Below are positions 1-9,053 of a DNA stretch of 64,000 nucleotides, piece after piece. The first letter of the stretch is position 1; the number at the start of each line of letters is the position of its first letter. Made by a program: the position numbers and the translations under genes. Location: contig NZ_JANARS010000010.1 of NCBI RefSeq assembly GCF_024199985.1, positions 80,191 to 144,190 on the forward strand, given 5' to 3'. This DNA is from Nocardioides pinisoli. GTDB lineage: Bacteria > Actinomycetota > Actinomycetes > Propionibacteriales > Nocardioidaceae. Under the pieces are notes generated by a model, which made no database searches, had not been told where the DNA came from, and saw nothing but the letters and a program-made list of their open reading frames with translations.

Positions 1-354
1 GGCTACGTCCAGGTCACCGGGCGCATCAAGGACATGGTCATCCGCGGCGGCGAGAACGTCTACCCGCGCGAGATCGAGGAGTTCCTCTACACCCACCCCG
101 ACATCGAGGACGTGCAGGTGGTCGGCGTCCCGGACGAGAAGTACGGCGAGGAGCTGTGCGCGTGGCTGCGCATGCGTCCGGGCAGCGAGCCGCTCGACGC
201 CGACGGCGTGCGGGCCTTCGCGACCGGCAAGCTCGCCCACTACAAGATCCCGCGCTACGTGATGATCGTGGACGAGTTCCCGATGACCGTCACCGGCAAG
301 GTGCGCAAGGTCGAGATGCGCGAGTTGTCCACCGTCCGGCTCGGGCTGGCCTGA
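1..354 (+). CDS. Acyl-CoA synthetase (AMP-binding), C-terminal fragment
   Basis: The reading frame is open from base 1, so the gene begins outside the window; about 117 C-terminal residues remain. They carry the hinge and C-terminal lid of the ANL adenylating family: GRIKDMVIRGGENVYP (the conserved hinge and A8 region), then a VVGVPDEKYGE segment, and near the end TGKVRKVEMRE with the catalytic lysine position (TGK). Family members activate a carboxylic acid with ATP and CoA; the substrate, probably a fatty or aromatic acid, cannot be told from this fragment. It ends 30 bp before the stop codon of the convergent GNAT gene. Confidence 0.9.
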   Translation, partial: GYVQVTGRIKDMVIRGGENVYPREIEEFLYTHPDIEDVQVVGVPDEKYGEELCAWLRMRPGSEPLDADGVRAFATGKLAHYKIPRYVMIVDEFPMTVTGKVRKVEMRELSTVRLGLA

Positions 355-384
355 ACCAGCCCGTCCGGAGCCGGCCGAGCGGAC

Positions 385-867
385 TCACTCGAGGACCTTC
401 TGCAGCCACGCCAGGTCGATCCACCGGTCGAACTTGCGACCCACCTGGCGCATGACGCCGACCTCCTCGAAGCCGCACGCGGCGTGGAGGGCGAGGCTGC
501 CCGGGTTGGGCAGGGCGACGCCGGCCACGACCACGCGCACGCCCTCGTCGCCCAGCCGCGCCAGCAGGTCCTCGTACAGCGCCCGGCCGACGCCACGTCC
601 CTGGGCCTGGGGCGCCACGTAGACGGTGGTCTCCCGCGTGTGGACGTAGGCGGGCTTGGGCCGGAAGACAGCCGAGCTGGCCCAGCCCATGACGACGCCG
701 TTCTCCTCGGCGACGAGGAAGTGGTCGCCGGTCGCGTCCAGCTTCTCCTGCCACAGGTCCATCGGGCGCCCCTCGACGTCGAAGGTGGCATGGCCCTCAC
801 GCGCCTCGCGCTCATAGATCCCCGCCACCACGGGCAGGTCGGCGCGGACGGCCTCGCGGATTCGCAT
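385..867 (-). CDS. GNAT acetyltransferase, phosphinothricin-acetyltransferase-like
   Basis: 160 residues, the full length of a single GNAT domain. The acetyl-CoA loop QAQGRGVGRAL lies around residue 90-100, and HAACGFEEVGVMRQVGRKFDRW matches the C-terminal end typical of the Pat/MnaT branch, which acetylates small amines such as phosphinothricin or methionine sulfone. The real substrate is unknown. On its own strand a CACAAT hexamer (874-879) stands six bases before the ATG, so the transcript is probably leaderless and independent of the sigma-factor operon that ends 23 bp upstream. Confidence 0.85.
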   Translation of the reverse strand: MRIREAVRADLPVVAGIYEREAREGHATFDVEGRPMDLWQEKLDATGDHFLVAEENGVVMGWASSAVFRPKPAYVHTRETTVYVAPQAQGRGVGRALYEDLLARLGDEGVRVVVAGVALPNPGSLALHAACGFEEVGVMRQVGRKFDRWIDLAWLQKVLE

Positions 868-889
868 GCCGTCATTGTGGCGCGGTGGC

Positions 890-1879
890 TCACCGGAAGA
901 CGCTGCGGTAGACCTCGTCGAGGGCGTCGGTGTCGAGCTCGGTCACCACGCGGACCGTGCCGTCGCCCGTACGACGCAGCCGGCCGCGGTCGTCGGTGGT
1001 GTCGACCTCCCACGTGCCGGTCCGCGTGGTGGCGACGTCGGGCTCCACGAACGACCCGGCGGTCGCGAGGTCCCAGTAGGCGGGCGTGGTGAACTGCGGG
1101 TCGCGACCGAGGCCGCCGACCACGGGTCCGGCGAGCCCGGCCGGGGCACCGTCGGGTACCGGGTCGTCCGGCAGGATGGTGAGCGGCACCGGCCCGGCGA
1201 CGACCTCGGCGAAGGGGACCGGGTCGGCGGCGGCGTTCCACTCGGCGATGCCCTCGCCCTGGGGGTCGGCCGCGACGTTGCCGGCCATCGAGGTGATCGT
1301 TGCGAGCCGCTCGTACGCGCCGGGATGCCGTCGCAGCAGCGCCGCGACCTCGGTGAGCGGGCCGAGCGCCACCACGTGCAGGCCCTCGTGCCGGCGGGCG
1401 AGTTTCGCGAGGAAGTCGGCGGCGGGTCGTCGTACCGGGGTGAGACCGCCGGGCTCGTCGTCGCGGTCCAGGCCGCTGTAGACGGTGGACATCGAGGTCC
1501 ACTGCGGCGGGAGGGGCAGGCCATCCGGGCCGCGGGGGGTCCGACCGCAGGCGACGGGCGGGGCCGGCGTCTCCATCGCCTCGAACAGGTCGGCCAGCAC
1601 GCCCAGTCCCGCGCACGTCACCATGCCGGTCTCCGGGACGGTGATGCCGACGACGTTGACGCGCGGGTGGCGCACCAGGAGGGCGATGGCCGCCAGGTCG
1701 TCCGGAGCGAGGTCGGTGTCGACGACGACCGCCACCGCGCCGGGCTCCTTGGCCGCGGCCGGGCTCAACGGACCGTCGACGAAGACCTCGCCGTCGCTGT
1801 CGGAGGCCGTCGCGCTGCACCCGGCCAGCGCTGCCACGACGATCGGGACGACGGTGCCCAGCAGGAGCCGGCTCCTCAC
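890..1879 (-). CDS. Nucleoside-hydrolase-like lipoprotein
   Basis: 329 residues starting at a GTG that overlaps the upstream stop codon (GTGA). The N-terminus is a lipoprotein signal peptide with lipobox LAGC and Cys21 as the lipidation site. DTDLAPDD at 54-61 is the metal-binding Asp cluster of inosine-uridine nucleoside hydrolases, followed by the family-like RHPRVNVVGITV strand; a mid-protein TSMAGN segment also fits. Intracellular family members hydrolyse ribonucleosides to base and ribose; a lipid-anchored version would act outside the membrane. It is the last of six coupled genes headed by a sigma factor, an unexpected partner for an ABC transporter. Fold is likely; substrate is unknown. 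Confidence 0.8.
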   Translation of the reverse strand: MRSRLLLGTVVPIVVAALAGCSATASDSDGEVFVDGPLSPAAAKEPGAVAVVVDTDLAPDDLAAIALLVRHPRVNVVGITVPETGMVTCAGLGVLADLFEAMETPAPPVACGRTPRGPDGLPLPPQWTSMSTVYSGLDRDDEPGGLTPVRRPAADFLAKLARRHEGLHVVALGPLTEVAALLRRHPGAYERLATITSMAGNVAADPQGEGIAEWNAAADPVPFAEVVAGPVPLTILPDDPVPDGAPAGLAGPVVGGLGRDPQFTTPAYWDLATAGSFVEPDVATTRTGTWEVDTTDDRGRLRRTGDGTVRVVTELDTDALDEVYRSVFR

Positions 1880-2787
1880 GGGATCACCCAGTGCTGTCCG
1901 ACCACGCCGGCGACGGCGAGCACGACGCCGACCGCGATCAGGACGCGGCGCCCCGGCCTCGGCCAGGCAGCCGAGAGGAGCAGTGCGGCGAGCCCGAGCA
2001 GCCACACGTCGTGCCACCACGCCAGCGCCTGCGAGACCCACTGCCGTCCCCAGCCCCCGCCCGAGTAGTGCGGGGCGGTGACGAGGAGCCAGTCGGCGGG
2101 GAAGGCGAGCGGGTCGGCCGTGGCCGGACCGGCCTCGAGCACGAGGGGCTGGACCTGCATGACCGAGTACGGCGTCACCGCCGGGTGGCCGAAGAGCCAG
2201 TAGACGCTCACCACGAACCACAGCACGAAGAGCGCGGGGACCAGCGCGACGAGCCGGGACACGCGCCGGCCCAGTGCGGCCCCGAGCGCGACGGCTACCA
2301 GTCCGAGCACGACGAGCTGCGAGAGCTCGGCCGTCGAGTGCAGCGCCTCGGTGGTGCGGCCGGGCTCCATGCCGATCCACAGGCCGCCGATGTCACGCTC
2401 GCGCCAGGCAACGAGGCCGGCGAAGGCCGCGGTCAGGGCCAGCAGCGGCAGCGCCGCGAGCAGCCGGGCGAGCGTACGACGGGTCTCCGCGACCGGCGCT
2501 GCGGGCGCGACCTCGTGGCGGGCGCGGTGGAACGGGACGGCGACGGCGACCGAGATGCCGAGGAGGAGCGGGACCGCGACGGGGTTCATCGCCTCGTAGG
2601 ACGAGCCGGGCCACTCGCCGGGCTCGGGCACGACCAGCCACATCCCCCACGCCGACACGGCGAGGCACAGCCACGGCACGGGGTTGCGCAGCATCCGACG
2701 CGCCTCGGCGCGGACGAGGGCGCCGACGACCCGCGCGCCGGACGGCACGGCCGGCGCGGGTGCGCGCCCCGCCGCCACGGTGCTCAT
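1876..2787 (-). CDS. ABC-2-like membrane protein (permease component)
   Basis: 303 residues, hydrophobic, with about six predicted membrane segments (for example WLCLAVSAWGMWLVV, LLLGISVAVAVPF, LVALVPALFVLWFVVSVYW and the C-terminal VLIAVGVVLAVAGVVG). The ATG overlaps the stop of the preceding gene (ATGA), and its own stop overlaps the next start (GTGA), so it is translationally coupled on both sides. I do not recognise a specific family. Its place behind an ABC ATPase and another membrane protein suggests it is a permease subunit of the same exporter. No ATP-binding motif is present. Confidence 0.7.
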   Translation of the reverse strand: MSTVAAGRAPAPAVPSGARVVGALVRAEARRMLRNPVPWLCLAVSAWGMWLVVPEPGEWPGSSYEAMNPVAVPLLLGISVAVAVPFHRARHEVAPAAPVAETRRTLARLLAALPLLALTAAFAGLVAWRERDIGGLWIGMEPGRTTEALHSTAELSQLVVLGLVAVALGAALGRRVSRLVALVPALFVLWFVVSVYWLFGHPAVTPYSVMQVQPLVLEAGPATADPLAFPADWLLVTAPHYSGGGWGRQWVSQALAWWHDVWLLGLAALLLSAAWPRPGRRVLIAVGVVLAVAGVVGQHWVIP

Positions 2788-3328
2788 CGCCGCCGTCCGG
2801 CGACGCACAGGAGGGTGGCGATGGCGAGCACCCACCAGGGGTCCGTGAGCCACCGGCCGACGACGTCGGACGCGGTCCCCGTCGGCAGCACCCGGTGCAG
2901 CGCGAAGAGCACCACCGGTGTCGACGCCCCGACCAGGACGGCGCGTCGTGTGGGTGCCCACACCGCGACGGCCACGCCGGTGGCCGTCAGCGCGAGCAGC
3001 GGGCCGGGCCCGGACGACGTCGTGGTCGACAGCGAGTCGAGCAGCCACCAGGTCGCGAGGGCCGGCGCGCCGACGAGGGCGAGGCGCAGCACCCTGCGTC
3101 GCATCACCGACACGGGGACCGCCGCCAGCAGGTCGGCGGCCGGGTCCTGCAGGCCGGCCACGACGGTGGCCGCCAGACCGGCGGCGGCGACCACCAGGAC
3201 GGCGTCGACGGAACGGTCGGCGGCCCTGCCGAGCACCACGGCGACGAGGAGCACTCCGGTCAGCGCCAGGCCGGGGCGCCACCGGACGGCTCGCGCCGTG
3301 GGGAGCGCGGCCTGGACGAGGACGCCGC

Positions 3329-3332
<4 letters not shown>
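2784..3332 (-). CDS. Small membrane protein of the ABC operon
   Basis: 182 residues from a GTG whose GTGA overlaps the end of the ABC ATPase gene. About four to five short hydrophobic stretches are visible, including LALTGVLLVAVVLG, AVLVVAAAGLAATVVAG and a C-terminal WWVLAIATLLCVAG. No named domain is recognised. With the neighbouring 303-residue membrane protein it probably forms the membrane part of the transporter. It is short for a complete ABC-2 permease, which usually has six helices, so the two membrane proteins may be complementary halves; that is inference only. Confidence 0.65.
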
Positions 3333-4191
<859 letters not shown>

Positions 4192-4195
<4 letters not shown>

Positions 4196-4998
4196 GCGTT
4201 CCTCCGGTAGGCGACGGCGTCGCGACGAACAATGGTGACGGCGAGGGCGGCGAGCGCGATCGCGAGTGCGGTGAGCTGGCTGGGCGCCGAGGCGACGGCC
4301 TCGCTGACGACGTCCGCAGTGACCTGGCGCGACGCGGCGGGCCACGACACGGCCAGGGCCCAGGCCGACCCGAGGCAGGCGGCGACGACGGCGGGGTCGA
4401 GGCGCGAGGTCCCCGACAGGGCCACGAGCGACGCGAGGGCGGCACCGGGCAGCAGCCAGCCGAGGGCGATCTCGACGGGTTGGCCGAGCAGCAGCGCCCC
4501 GCCGACGCCGATGGGCACGGCGGTGAGGGTGACCACGACGGCTCGCGCGGCGACCACCCTGAGACCGGCGCTCGGCGTCGCGAGTGCCAGCTCGCCTGCC
4601 GGCTCGGCACCCCGCCCGTAGGAGAGAGCCACGGCTGCGAGCGGCGCCACGGGTGCCAGCGCCATGAAGAGGGGCAACCGGAGGTCAGAGATGGTGACCA
4701 CGGCCGGCAGGGCGAGCAGCAGGAGCAGCGAGGCGAGCCACGCCGTCCGCAGGCCGGGCGTGGCCAGGCCCAGACGCAGGAGCGGGTGGGACCTCGGCCG
4801 GTCGATCCGCTCGGCGAGCGCCTCCCACCGTCGTACGACGTCCTCCGGCTCCGTCCGGGAGGCCAGGCCGGCCGTCCGGCGGCGGCACTCGGCGCAGCGG
4901 AGCAGGTGCGACTCGACGGAGGCGGCGAGGAGCGGAGCGGCCGAGCCGTCCGCCCAGGCCTGCAGCGTCTCCTCGTCGGCGTGCCAGGTCTGCGTCAC
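4192..4998 (-). CDS. Zinc-finger anti-sigma factor fused to a polytopic membrane domain
   Basis: 268 residues from a GTG that overlaps the sigma gene stop. The N-terminus carries a zf-HC2/ZAS anti-sigma motif, His31-x3-Cys35-x2-Cys38 (HLLRCAEC), the zinc site that in this family clamps the cognate sigma factor. Instead of the usual single helix, about 170 residues with roughly six membrane segments follow (LLLLLALPAVVTI, MALAPVAPLAAVAL and others), so the anti-sigma is built into a permease-like membrane body. Its immediate coupling to an ABC ATPase suggests that transport state or envelope stress could be signalled directly to the sigma factor. Function of the fusion is inference. Confidence 0.8.
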
Positions 4999-5561
4999 AG
5001 CAGTCCCTCCCTCAGCTCGGTGCGAGCACGGCTCATCCGGCTCTTGACGGTGCCGCTCGGGATGCCGAGCAGCGCGGCGGTCTCGCGCGTGGAGAGGCCG
5101 TCGAGGACGGTGGCCTGCACGACCGCCTGCAGGTCGGGGGAGAGGCGGGAGAACGCGAGTCCGACGTCGCTGTGCTCGACCCGGGCGAGCACCTCCTCCT
5201 CGGCCGACGCCATCGGCGACCCGCGCAGGGCGCGCAGCCGCTCGACGACGTTGGCCCGTGGTCGCAGCTGGTGGAGCATCGACCGCACGGCGATCCCCCA
5301 GAGCCAGGCGGCGACCTCGCCGTCGCCGCGCCAGCCCGACGGCTTGCGCCACACCGCGAGGAAGGTGTCCTGGACGGCGGTGTCGACGATCGCCGGGTCG
5401 GCGCACCGGCGGGACAGGCGGATGGCGAGCCACGGCTCGTGGCGCACGAACAGCTCGTGCAGCGCGCCGCGGTCGGCGTCGCCCACGGCGGCCAGCAGCT
5501 CGGCGTCGGTCCGGTCGTCGACGCCCTCGCGGGCGTCCCAGCCGGTGTCGTCCACTCCCAT
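4995..5561 (-). CDS. RNA polymerase ECF sigma factor
   Basis: 188 residues, the normal size for an ECF sigma. Region 2 spans LHELFVRHEPW through QDTFLAVWRKP, recognising the -10 element; region 4 is LSPDLQAVVQATVLDGLSTRETAALLGIPSGTVKSRMSR in shape, with the helix-turn-helix GIPSGTVKSRM. The ATG at 5561 is preferred because AGGAGA stands five bases upstream; an in-frame ATG at 5606 lacks such a site and would add 15 poorly conserved residues. It heads the coupled operon with its anti-sigma next, which is the classical arrangement of an autoregulated module. Confidence 0.92.
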   Translation of the reverse strand: MGVDDTGWDAREGVDDRTDAELLAAVGDADRGALHELFVRHEPWLAIRLSRRCADPAIVDTAVQDTFLAVWRKPSGWRGDGEVAAWLWGIAVRSMLHQLRPRANVVERLRALRGSPMASAEEEVLARVEHSDVGLAFSRLSPDLQAVVQATVLDGLSTRETAALLGIPSGTVKSRMSRARTELREGLL

Positions 5562-5590
5562 CACGTCTCCTAGTGGCGCCGACCCCCATG

Positions 5591-5646
5591 ATCGGTTCAC
5601 GAGCACCGCCCAGTCTCGCCCTGGTCCAGACCGGCTGTGAACCGAT
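5591..5646. promoter_or_regulatory. Divergent control region with perfect 10-bp inverted repeat
   Basis: ATCGGTTCAC (5591-5600) and GTGAACCGAT (5637-5646) are exact inverted copies with 36 bp between, in the gap between the sigma operon and the SOD-like gene. Each arm read outward contains TGAACC, resembling an ECF -35 element (GAAC core). On the plus strand TGAACC is followed 16 bp later by a GTCA-type -10 at 5660. A matching -10 on the minus strand is less clear: a GGTC lies at only about 9-10 bp. The repeat may be two divergent -35 elements of the local sigma factor or an operator. Confidence 0.5.
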
Positions 5647-5733
5647 TGTCGGTCTCGGGGTCACCCCATGGTGGCGGCCCGTCCGGTCCGCCGGGCGGGC
5701 TCCGACGAGGGCCAAGACATGGAGGAGGACCAG

Positions 5734-6228
5734 ATGAGGATCAGGACAGGGGTGGCGGCAGCAGCCGTCCTCGCCGCGGTGCCCACGACCGCGGTGGCCG
5801 CAGGGGTGCTCGTGGACCACGGCCACGGACCGACGGTCGTGCACGACGCGTCGTACGACGACGTCAAGACGCAGGTGCACGCCTGGTCCAGCGACGGGAC
5901 CACCCGCGTCCGGCTCATGGTGACCGGGCTGCCGGCCGGCCGCACGTTCGGGGCACACGTCCACACGGGGACGTGCGGCGCCGACCCGCTTGCGTCCGGT
6001 GGGCACTACCAGCACTCGACCGACGCGACGGTCCCGCTCGCGCAGCGGGAGGTCTGGCTCGACGTCACGTCGGACGAACGGGGCCGGGGTGTCGCCACGG
6101 CGACGGTCCCGTGGACGTTCGCACCCGGCACCGCGGGGTCGGTGGTGATCCACGCACTGCCCACCAACGCGACCACCGGAGCCGCCGGCGCCCGGCTGGC
6201 CTGCACCAGCGTGGCGTTCGGAGAGTGA
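5734..6228 (+). CDS. Secreted Cu/Zn superoxide-dismutase-like protein
   Basis: 164 residues. GGAGGA about eight bases upstream selects this ATG over earlier in-frame ones. A Sec signal peptide covers residues 1-23. The rest matches the SodC fold: GAHVHTGTC (His75, His77, Cys81), GGHYQHS (His91, His94), and near the end VIHALPTN and GARLACTSV with the partner cysteine for the fold's disulfide. The zinc-loop HxGDxP block between the His pairs of true SodC is missing and is replaced by a QREVWLDVTSD segment, so dismutase activity is doubtful. It is divergent from the ECF sigma operon and may belong to its regulon. Confidence 0.75.
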   Translation: MRIRTGVAAAAVLAAVPTTAVAAGVLVDHGHGPTVVHDASYDDVKTQVHAWSSDGTTRVRLMVTGLPAGRTFGAHVHTGTCGADPLASGGHYQHSTDATVPLAQREVWLDVTSDERGRGVATATVPWTFAPGTAGSVVIHALPTNATTGAAGARLACTSVAFGE

Positions 6229-6244
6229 CTGCTTTGATGGGGGC

Positions 6245-6787
6245 ATGAGCTCGGCCCGCGACGCGATCACGCCCGACACGAAGGACTGGACCTGGGTGCT
6301 CGAGCGGCCGTGCCCCGAGTGCGGGTTCGAGGCCGCCGCGCACGACGTGTCGGAGCTCCCTGCCCTCCTCGACGCGACGTCGTCGTCGTGGTCGCGGGTG
6401 CTGGGCCGCGGTGACGCGTCCCACCGCCCGCGACCCGGGGTCTGGTCGCCGCTGGAGTACGGCTGCCACGTCCGCGACGTGCACCTGCTCTTCGCCGAGC
6501 GCGTCCGGCTGATGCTCGCCGAGGACGGACCGACCTTCGCCAACTGGGACCAGGACGCCACCGCGGTCGAGCGCGACTACCGCCGACAGGACCCCGCGGC
6601 GGTCGCGGTCGAGCTGGTCGACGCCGCCCGGGCGGTCGCGACGCTCTACGCCTCCGTCACCGACGCCACGCGCGGCCGACGGGGGCTCCGGTCCAACGGG
6701 GACGAGTTCACCGTCGAGAGCCTGGGTCGCTACCACCTGCACGACGTCGTGCACCACCTCCACGACGTCGGGGCGGACCACAGGTGA
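6245..6787 (+). CDS. DinB-family protein
   Basis: 180 residues. It shows the DinB/MDMPI four-helix pattern: an N-terminal CPECGF motif, a first histidine in EYGCHVRDVH, and a closing HLHDVVHHLHDVG with clustered histidines that in this superfamily bind a divalent metal. Relatives in actinobacteria are thiol-dependent (mycothiol or bacillithiol) transferases or isomerases; the substrate here is unknown. TTTGAT six bases before the ATG suggests a leaderless promoter after the SOD-like gene, whose stop is 16 bp away. Its stop overlaps the GTG of the next gene. Confidence 0.8.
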   Translation: MSSARDAITPDTKDWTWVLERPCPECGFEAAAHDVSELPALLDATSSSWSRVLGRGDASHRPRPGVWSPLEYGCHVRDVHLLFAERVRLMLAEDGPTFANWDQDATAVERDYRRQDPAAVAVELVDAARAVATLYASVTDATRGRRGLRSNGDEFTVESLGRYHLHDVVHHLHDVGADHR

Positions 6788-7401
6788 ACGAGACCGTCCG
6801 CGCCTACGACCGGGACGCGGCGGCCTATGCCGCCCGCACGGCCGCGGTGCCCGACGCGGTGCGCGCCGAGGTCGCACGCCTCGCTGGAGAGCTCGGATCG
6901 GGCGCGCGCGTCCTCGAGATCGGCTCGGGCGGGGGCCGTGATGCCCTGCTGATAGAGGGCCTCGGGCTGGTCGTGCGGCGCACCGACATCACCCCGGCCT
7001 TCGTCTCGCTGCTGCGCGGGCGGGGCCATGCCTGCGACCACCTCGACCCGCTCGTCGACGACCTGACCTCGCCCGACGGGCCCCACGACGCCGTCTGGGC
7101 CAACGCGTCGCTGCTCCACGTCGCGCGCCACGACCTACCCCGCGTTCTGGGCCGACTGGCTGCGGTCACCCGGCCCGGTGGGCGACTGTGGTCGTCGTTC
7201 AAGGAGGGCGACGGCGAGGGCTGGTCCACCCACGGGACGATCAGCGGGCCGCGGCACTTCACCTACTGGCGGGCCGCCGACCTTCGGGGCGCCGCGGGAG
7301 GGGTGGGCTGGACCGACGTGGTCGTCCACCACGGTCCGGAGGGCGACCGGGGGGAGACCTGGCTCGTGCTGTCGGCGGTGCGTGATGGGGTGTCGGCATG
7401 A
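6784..7401 (+). CDS. Class I SAM-dependent methyltransferase
   Basis: 205 residues from a GTG overlapping the DinB stop (GTGA). Motif I VLEIGSGGGRD lies near residues 43-53 and binds S-adenosylmethionine; the following RRTDITPAF supplies the acidic loop, and DAVWANASLLHV with RPGGRLWSSF are motifs II-III. This is a compact UbiE/Tam-like enzyme without a recognisable substrate domain. It is coupled to the DUF3046 gene downstream by an ATGA overlap, so the DinB-methyltransferase-DUF3046-MFS set is one operon. Confidence 0.85.
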   Translation: MNETVRAYDRDAAAYAARTAAVPDAVRAEVARLAGELGSGARVLEIGSGGGRDALLIEGLGLVVRRTDITPAFVSLLRGRGHACDHLDPLVDDLTSPDGPHDAVWANASLLHVARHDLPRVLGRLAAVTRPGGRLWSSFKEGDGEGWSTHGTISGPRHFTYWRAADLRGAAGGVGWTDVVVHHGPEGDRGETWLVLSAVRDGVSA

Positions 7402-7592
7402 GGCACACGGAGTTCTGGGCACGGCTCGACGCGGTCCTCGGGCGGGCCTACTCACGCACGTGGGCCGAGCTGACGGTCGTGCGCGACCTCGACGGCAGGA
7501 CCACCCGGGAGGCGCTCGACGCGGGCATGCCTCCCAAGGAGGTCTGGGCGGCCGTGCGCCGTCAGCTCGAGCTGCCGGACAGCGAGCGATGA
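7398..7592 (+). CDS. DUF3046 protein
   Basis: 64 residues, full length for DUF3046. The opening MRHTEFWARL and the closing AGMPPKEVWAAVRRQLELP are the conserved ends of this small actinobacterial family, which is often encoded just upstream of recA. No enzyme motif is visible and its function is unknown. Both ends overlap neighbours by four bases (ATGA), so its translation is coupled to the methyltransferase before it and the MFS gene after it. Confidence 0.9.
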   Translation: MRHTEFWARLDAVLGRAYSRTWAELTVVRDLDGRTTREALDAGMPPKEVWAAVRRQLELPDSER

Positions 7593-8845
7593 CCACCCAG
7601 CTCCGCGAGGGACTCACCGTCGCGGACGTCCAGCGTCGTACGGTCCGCACCCTCGTCGTCTCCCAGGCCGTCGGCGCGGTCGGCGTCACCATCGGCGTCG
7701 CCACGGCCTCGTTGCTGGCCCGCGACATCTCCGGCAGCGAGACGATGGCCGGCCTCGCGCAGACCTTCCAGGTCCTCGGCACGGCCGCGGCGGCCTACGG
7801 GCTCGCCCGCGTGATGCGGCGCCGTGGTCGACGCGTCGGTCTCGTCGCCGGCTACCTGATCGGTGCAGCCGGTGCGGTCCTGGCCGTCGTTGCGGGGGTC
7901 GTCGACTCGATGGCGGTGCTGCTCCTCGGCGCGGTGATGCTGGGCGCGACCACGGCCGTCAACAACGGGTCGCGCTATGCCGCGACCGACCTGGCGACGG
8001 AGCACCACCGCGCCCGCGCGCTCTCGGTCGTCGTGTGGGCGACCACGGTCGGCGCCGTCGCCGGCCCCAACCTCTTGGGCGTCGGCGCCGTCGTGGCGCG
8101 CTCGCTGGGCGTTCCCGAGCTCACCGGTGGCTTCGCGATCGGCGCGGTGGTGCTGGTCGTGGCGGCCGCCTGGCTCTGGTGGCGGCTCCGGCCCGACCCG
8201 CTGCTCCTCGCGCAGGAGACGGCCGGTGTCACCCCGGCCGACGGGCCCGAGCCGCGCGGCCGCTCGTGGGGCCGGTTCGTCGCCGTCGTGCGCGACGTGC
8301 CGGCCGTCGGCGCCGCGGTGGTCGCCATGGCGTGCGCGCACGCGGCGATGGTGACCGTCATGATCATGACGCCGCTCCACATGGAGCACGGCGGCGCCCA
8401 CCTCGAGGTCATCGGCTTCGTCATCTCGATCCACGTGCTGGGCATGTTCGCCTTCTCGCCCGTCGTCGGCTGGGCCGCCGACCGTTTCGGGCGCAGCGGC
8501 GTCCTGGTCACCGGCGGCGTCGTCCTGCTGGTCTCGCTGGCACTGTGCGGCCTGTCGCCGCAGGGCACGTCGTGGCAGATCTTCGCGGGGCTCTTCCTGC
8601 TCGGCCTCGGCTGGTCCTGTGCCACCGTCGCCGCCTCGACGGTCATCGCCGACCGCACGCCCATCGAGGCCCGCACCGACGTGCAGGGCACGTCCGACAT
8701 GGCGATGGCGCTCACCGCCGCCGGGGGAGGGGCCCTCGCCGGCGTGATCGTCGGCGGGCTGGGCTATGCCGTGCTGGCGATGTTCGCCGCACTGCTGGCC
8801 GGGACCGTGGTGGTCGCCGGCGCCGTCACCCGCCGGCACGCCTGA
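7589..8845 (+). CDS. MFS transporter
   Basis: 418 residues with about twelve membrane helices. The loop RVMRRRGRRVGL after helix 2 and GWAADRFGRSGV in the second half are the paired G-x3-D-R-x-G-R-type loops of the major facilitator superfamily. It resembles uncharacterised actinobacterial drug/metabolite efflux MFS proteins. The start ATG overlaps the DUF3046 stop; longer in-frame starts run into the methyltransferase gene and are rejected. Substrate unknown. Confidence 0.88.
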   Translation: MTTQLREGLTVADVQRRTVRTLVVSQAVGAVGVTIGVATASLLARDISGSETMAGLAQTFQVLGTAAAAYGLARVMRRRGRRVGLVAGYLIGAAGAVLAVVAGVVDSMAVLLLGAVMLGATTAVNNGSRYAATDLATEHHRARALSVVVWATTVGAVAGPNLLGVGAVVARSLGVPELTGGFAIGAVVLVVAAAWLWWRLRPDPLLLAQETAGVTPADGPEPRGRSWGRFVAVVRDVPAVGAAVVAMACAHAAMVTVMIMTPLHMEHGGAHLEVIGFVISIHVLGMFAFSPVVGWAADRFGRSGVLVTGGVVLLVSLALCGLSPQGTSWQIFAGLFLLGLGWSCATVAASTVIADRTPIEARTDVQGTSDMAMALTAAGGGALAGVIVGGLGYAVLAMFAALLAGTVVVAGAVTRRHA

Positions 8846-8900
8846 TCCCCGGCGGCCACGTCCGGAAATCCCGGACGACACGCCGCGCGCGGAGTGCCTG

Positions 8901-8916
8901 TCGAACACCTGTTCGG
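8901..8916 (+). promoter_or_regulatory. SOS box (LexA operator) upstream of recA
   Basis: The sequence TCGAACACCTGTTCGG has the dyad CGAAC-N4-GTTCG, the established LexA site of actinobacteria. It lies 138 bp before the recA start in the 208-bp intergenic region. It predicts LexA repression of recA, and probably of recX by read-through, with induction on DNA damage. Confidence 0.88.
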
Positions 8917-9053
8917 GCTACTGTTCATCCACAGGTACGACGAGGGGCGAGGTTGTCCACAGCGTCAGACGGTCCTGATCAGGGACTGTCGGTGGCTCGC
9001 CCTAGCGTCGCAGACGTACCGCACACGACACGACGACAAGACGGGACACAGCA

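Noticed and set aside
5668..5733. N-terminal extension of the SOD-like protein
   Set aside because: The upstream ATGs lack a ribosome-binding site and would place 22 charged residues before a clear signal peptide.
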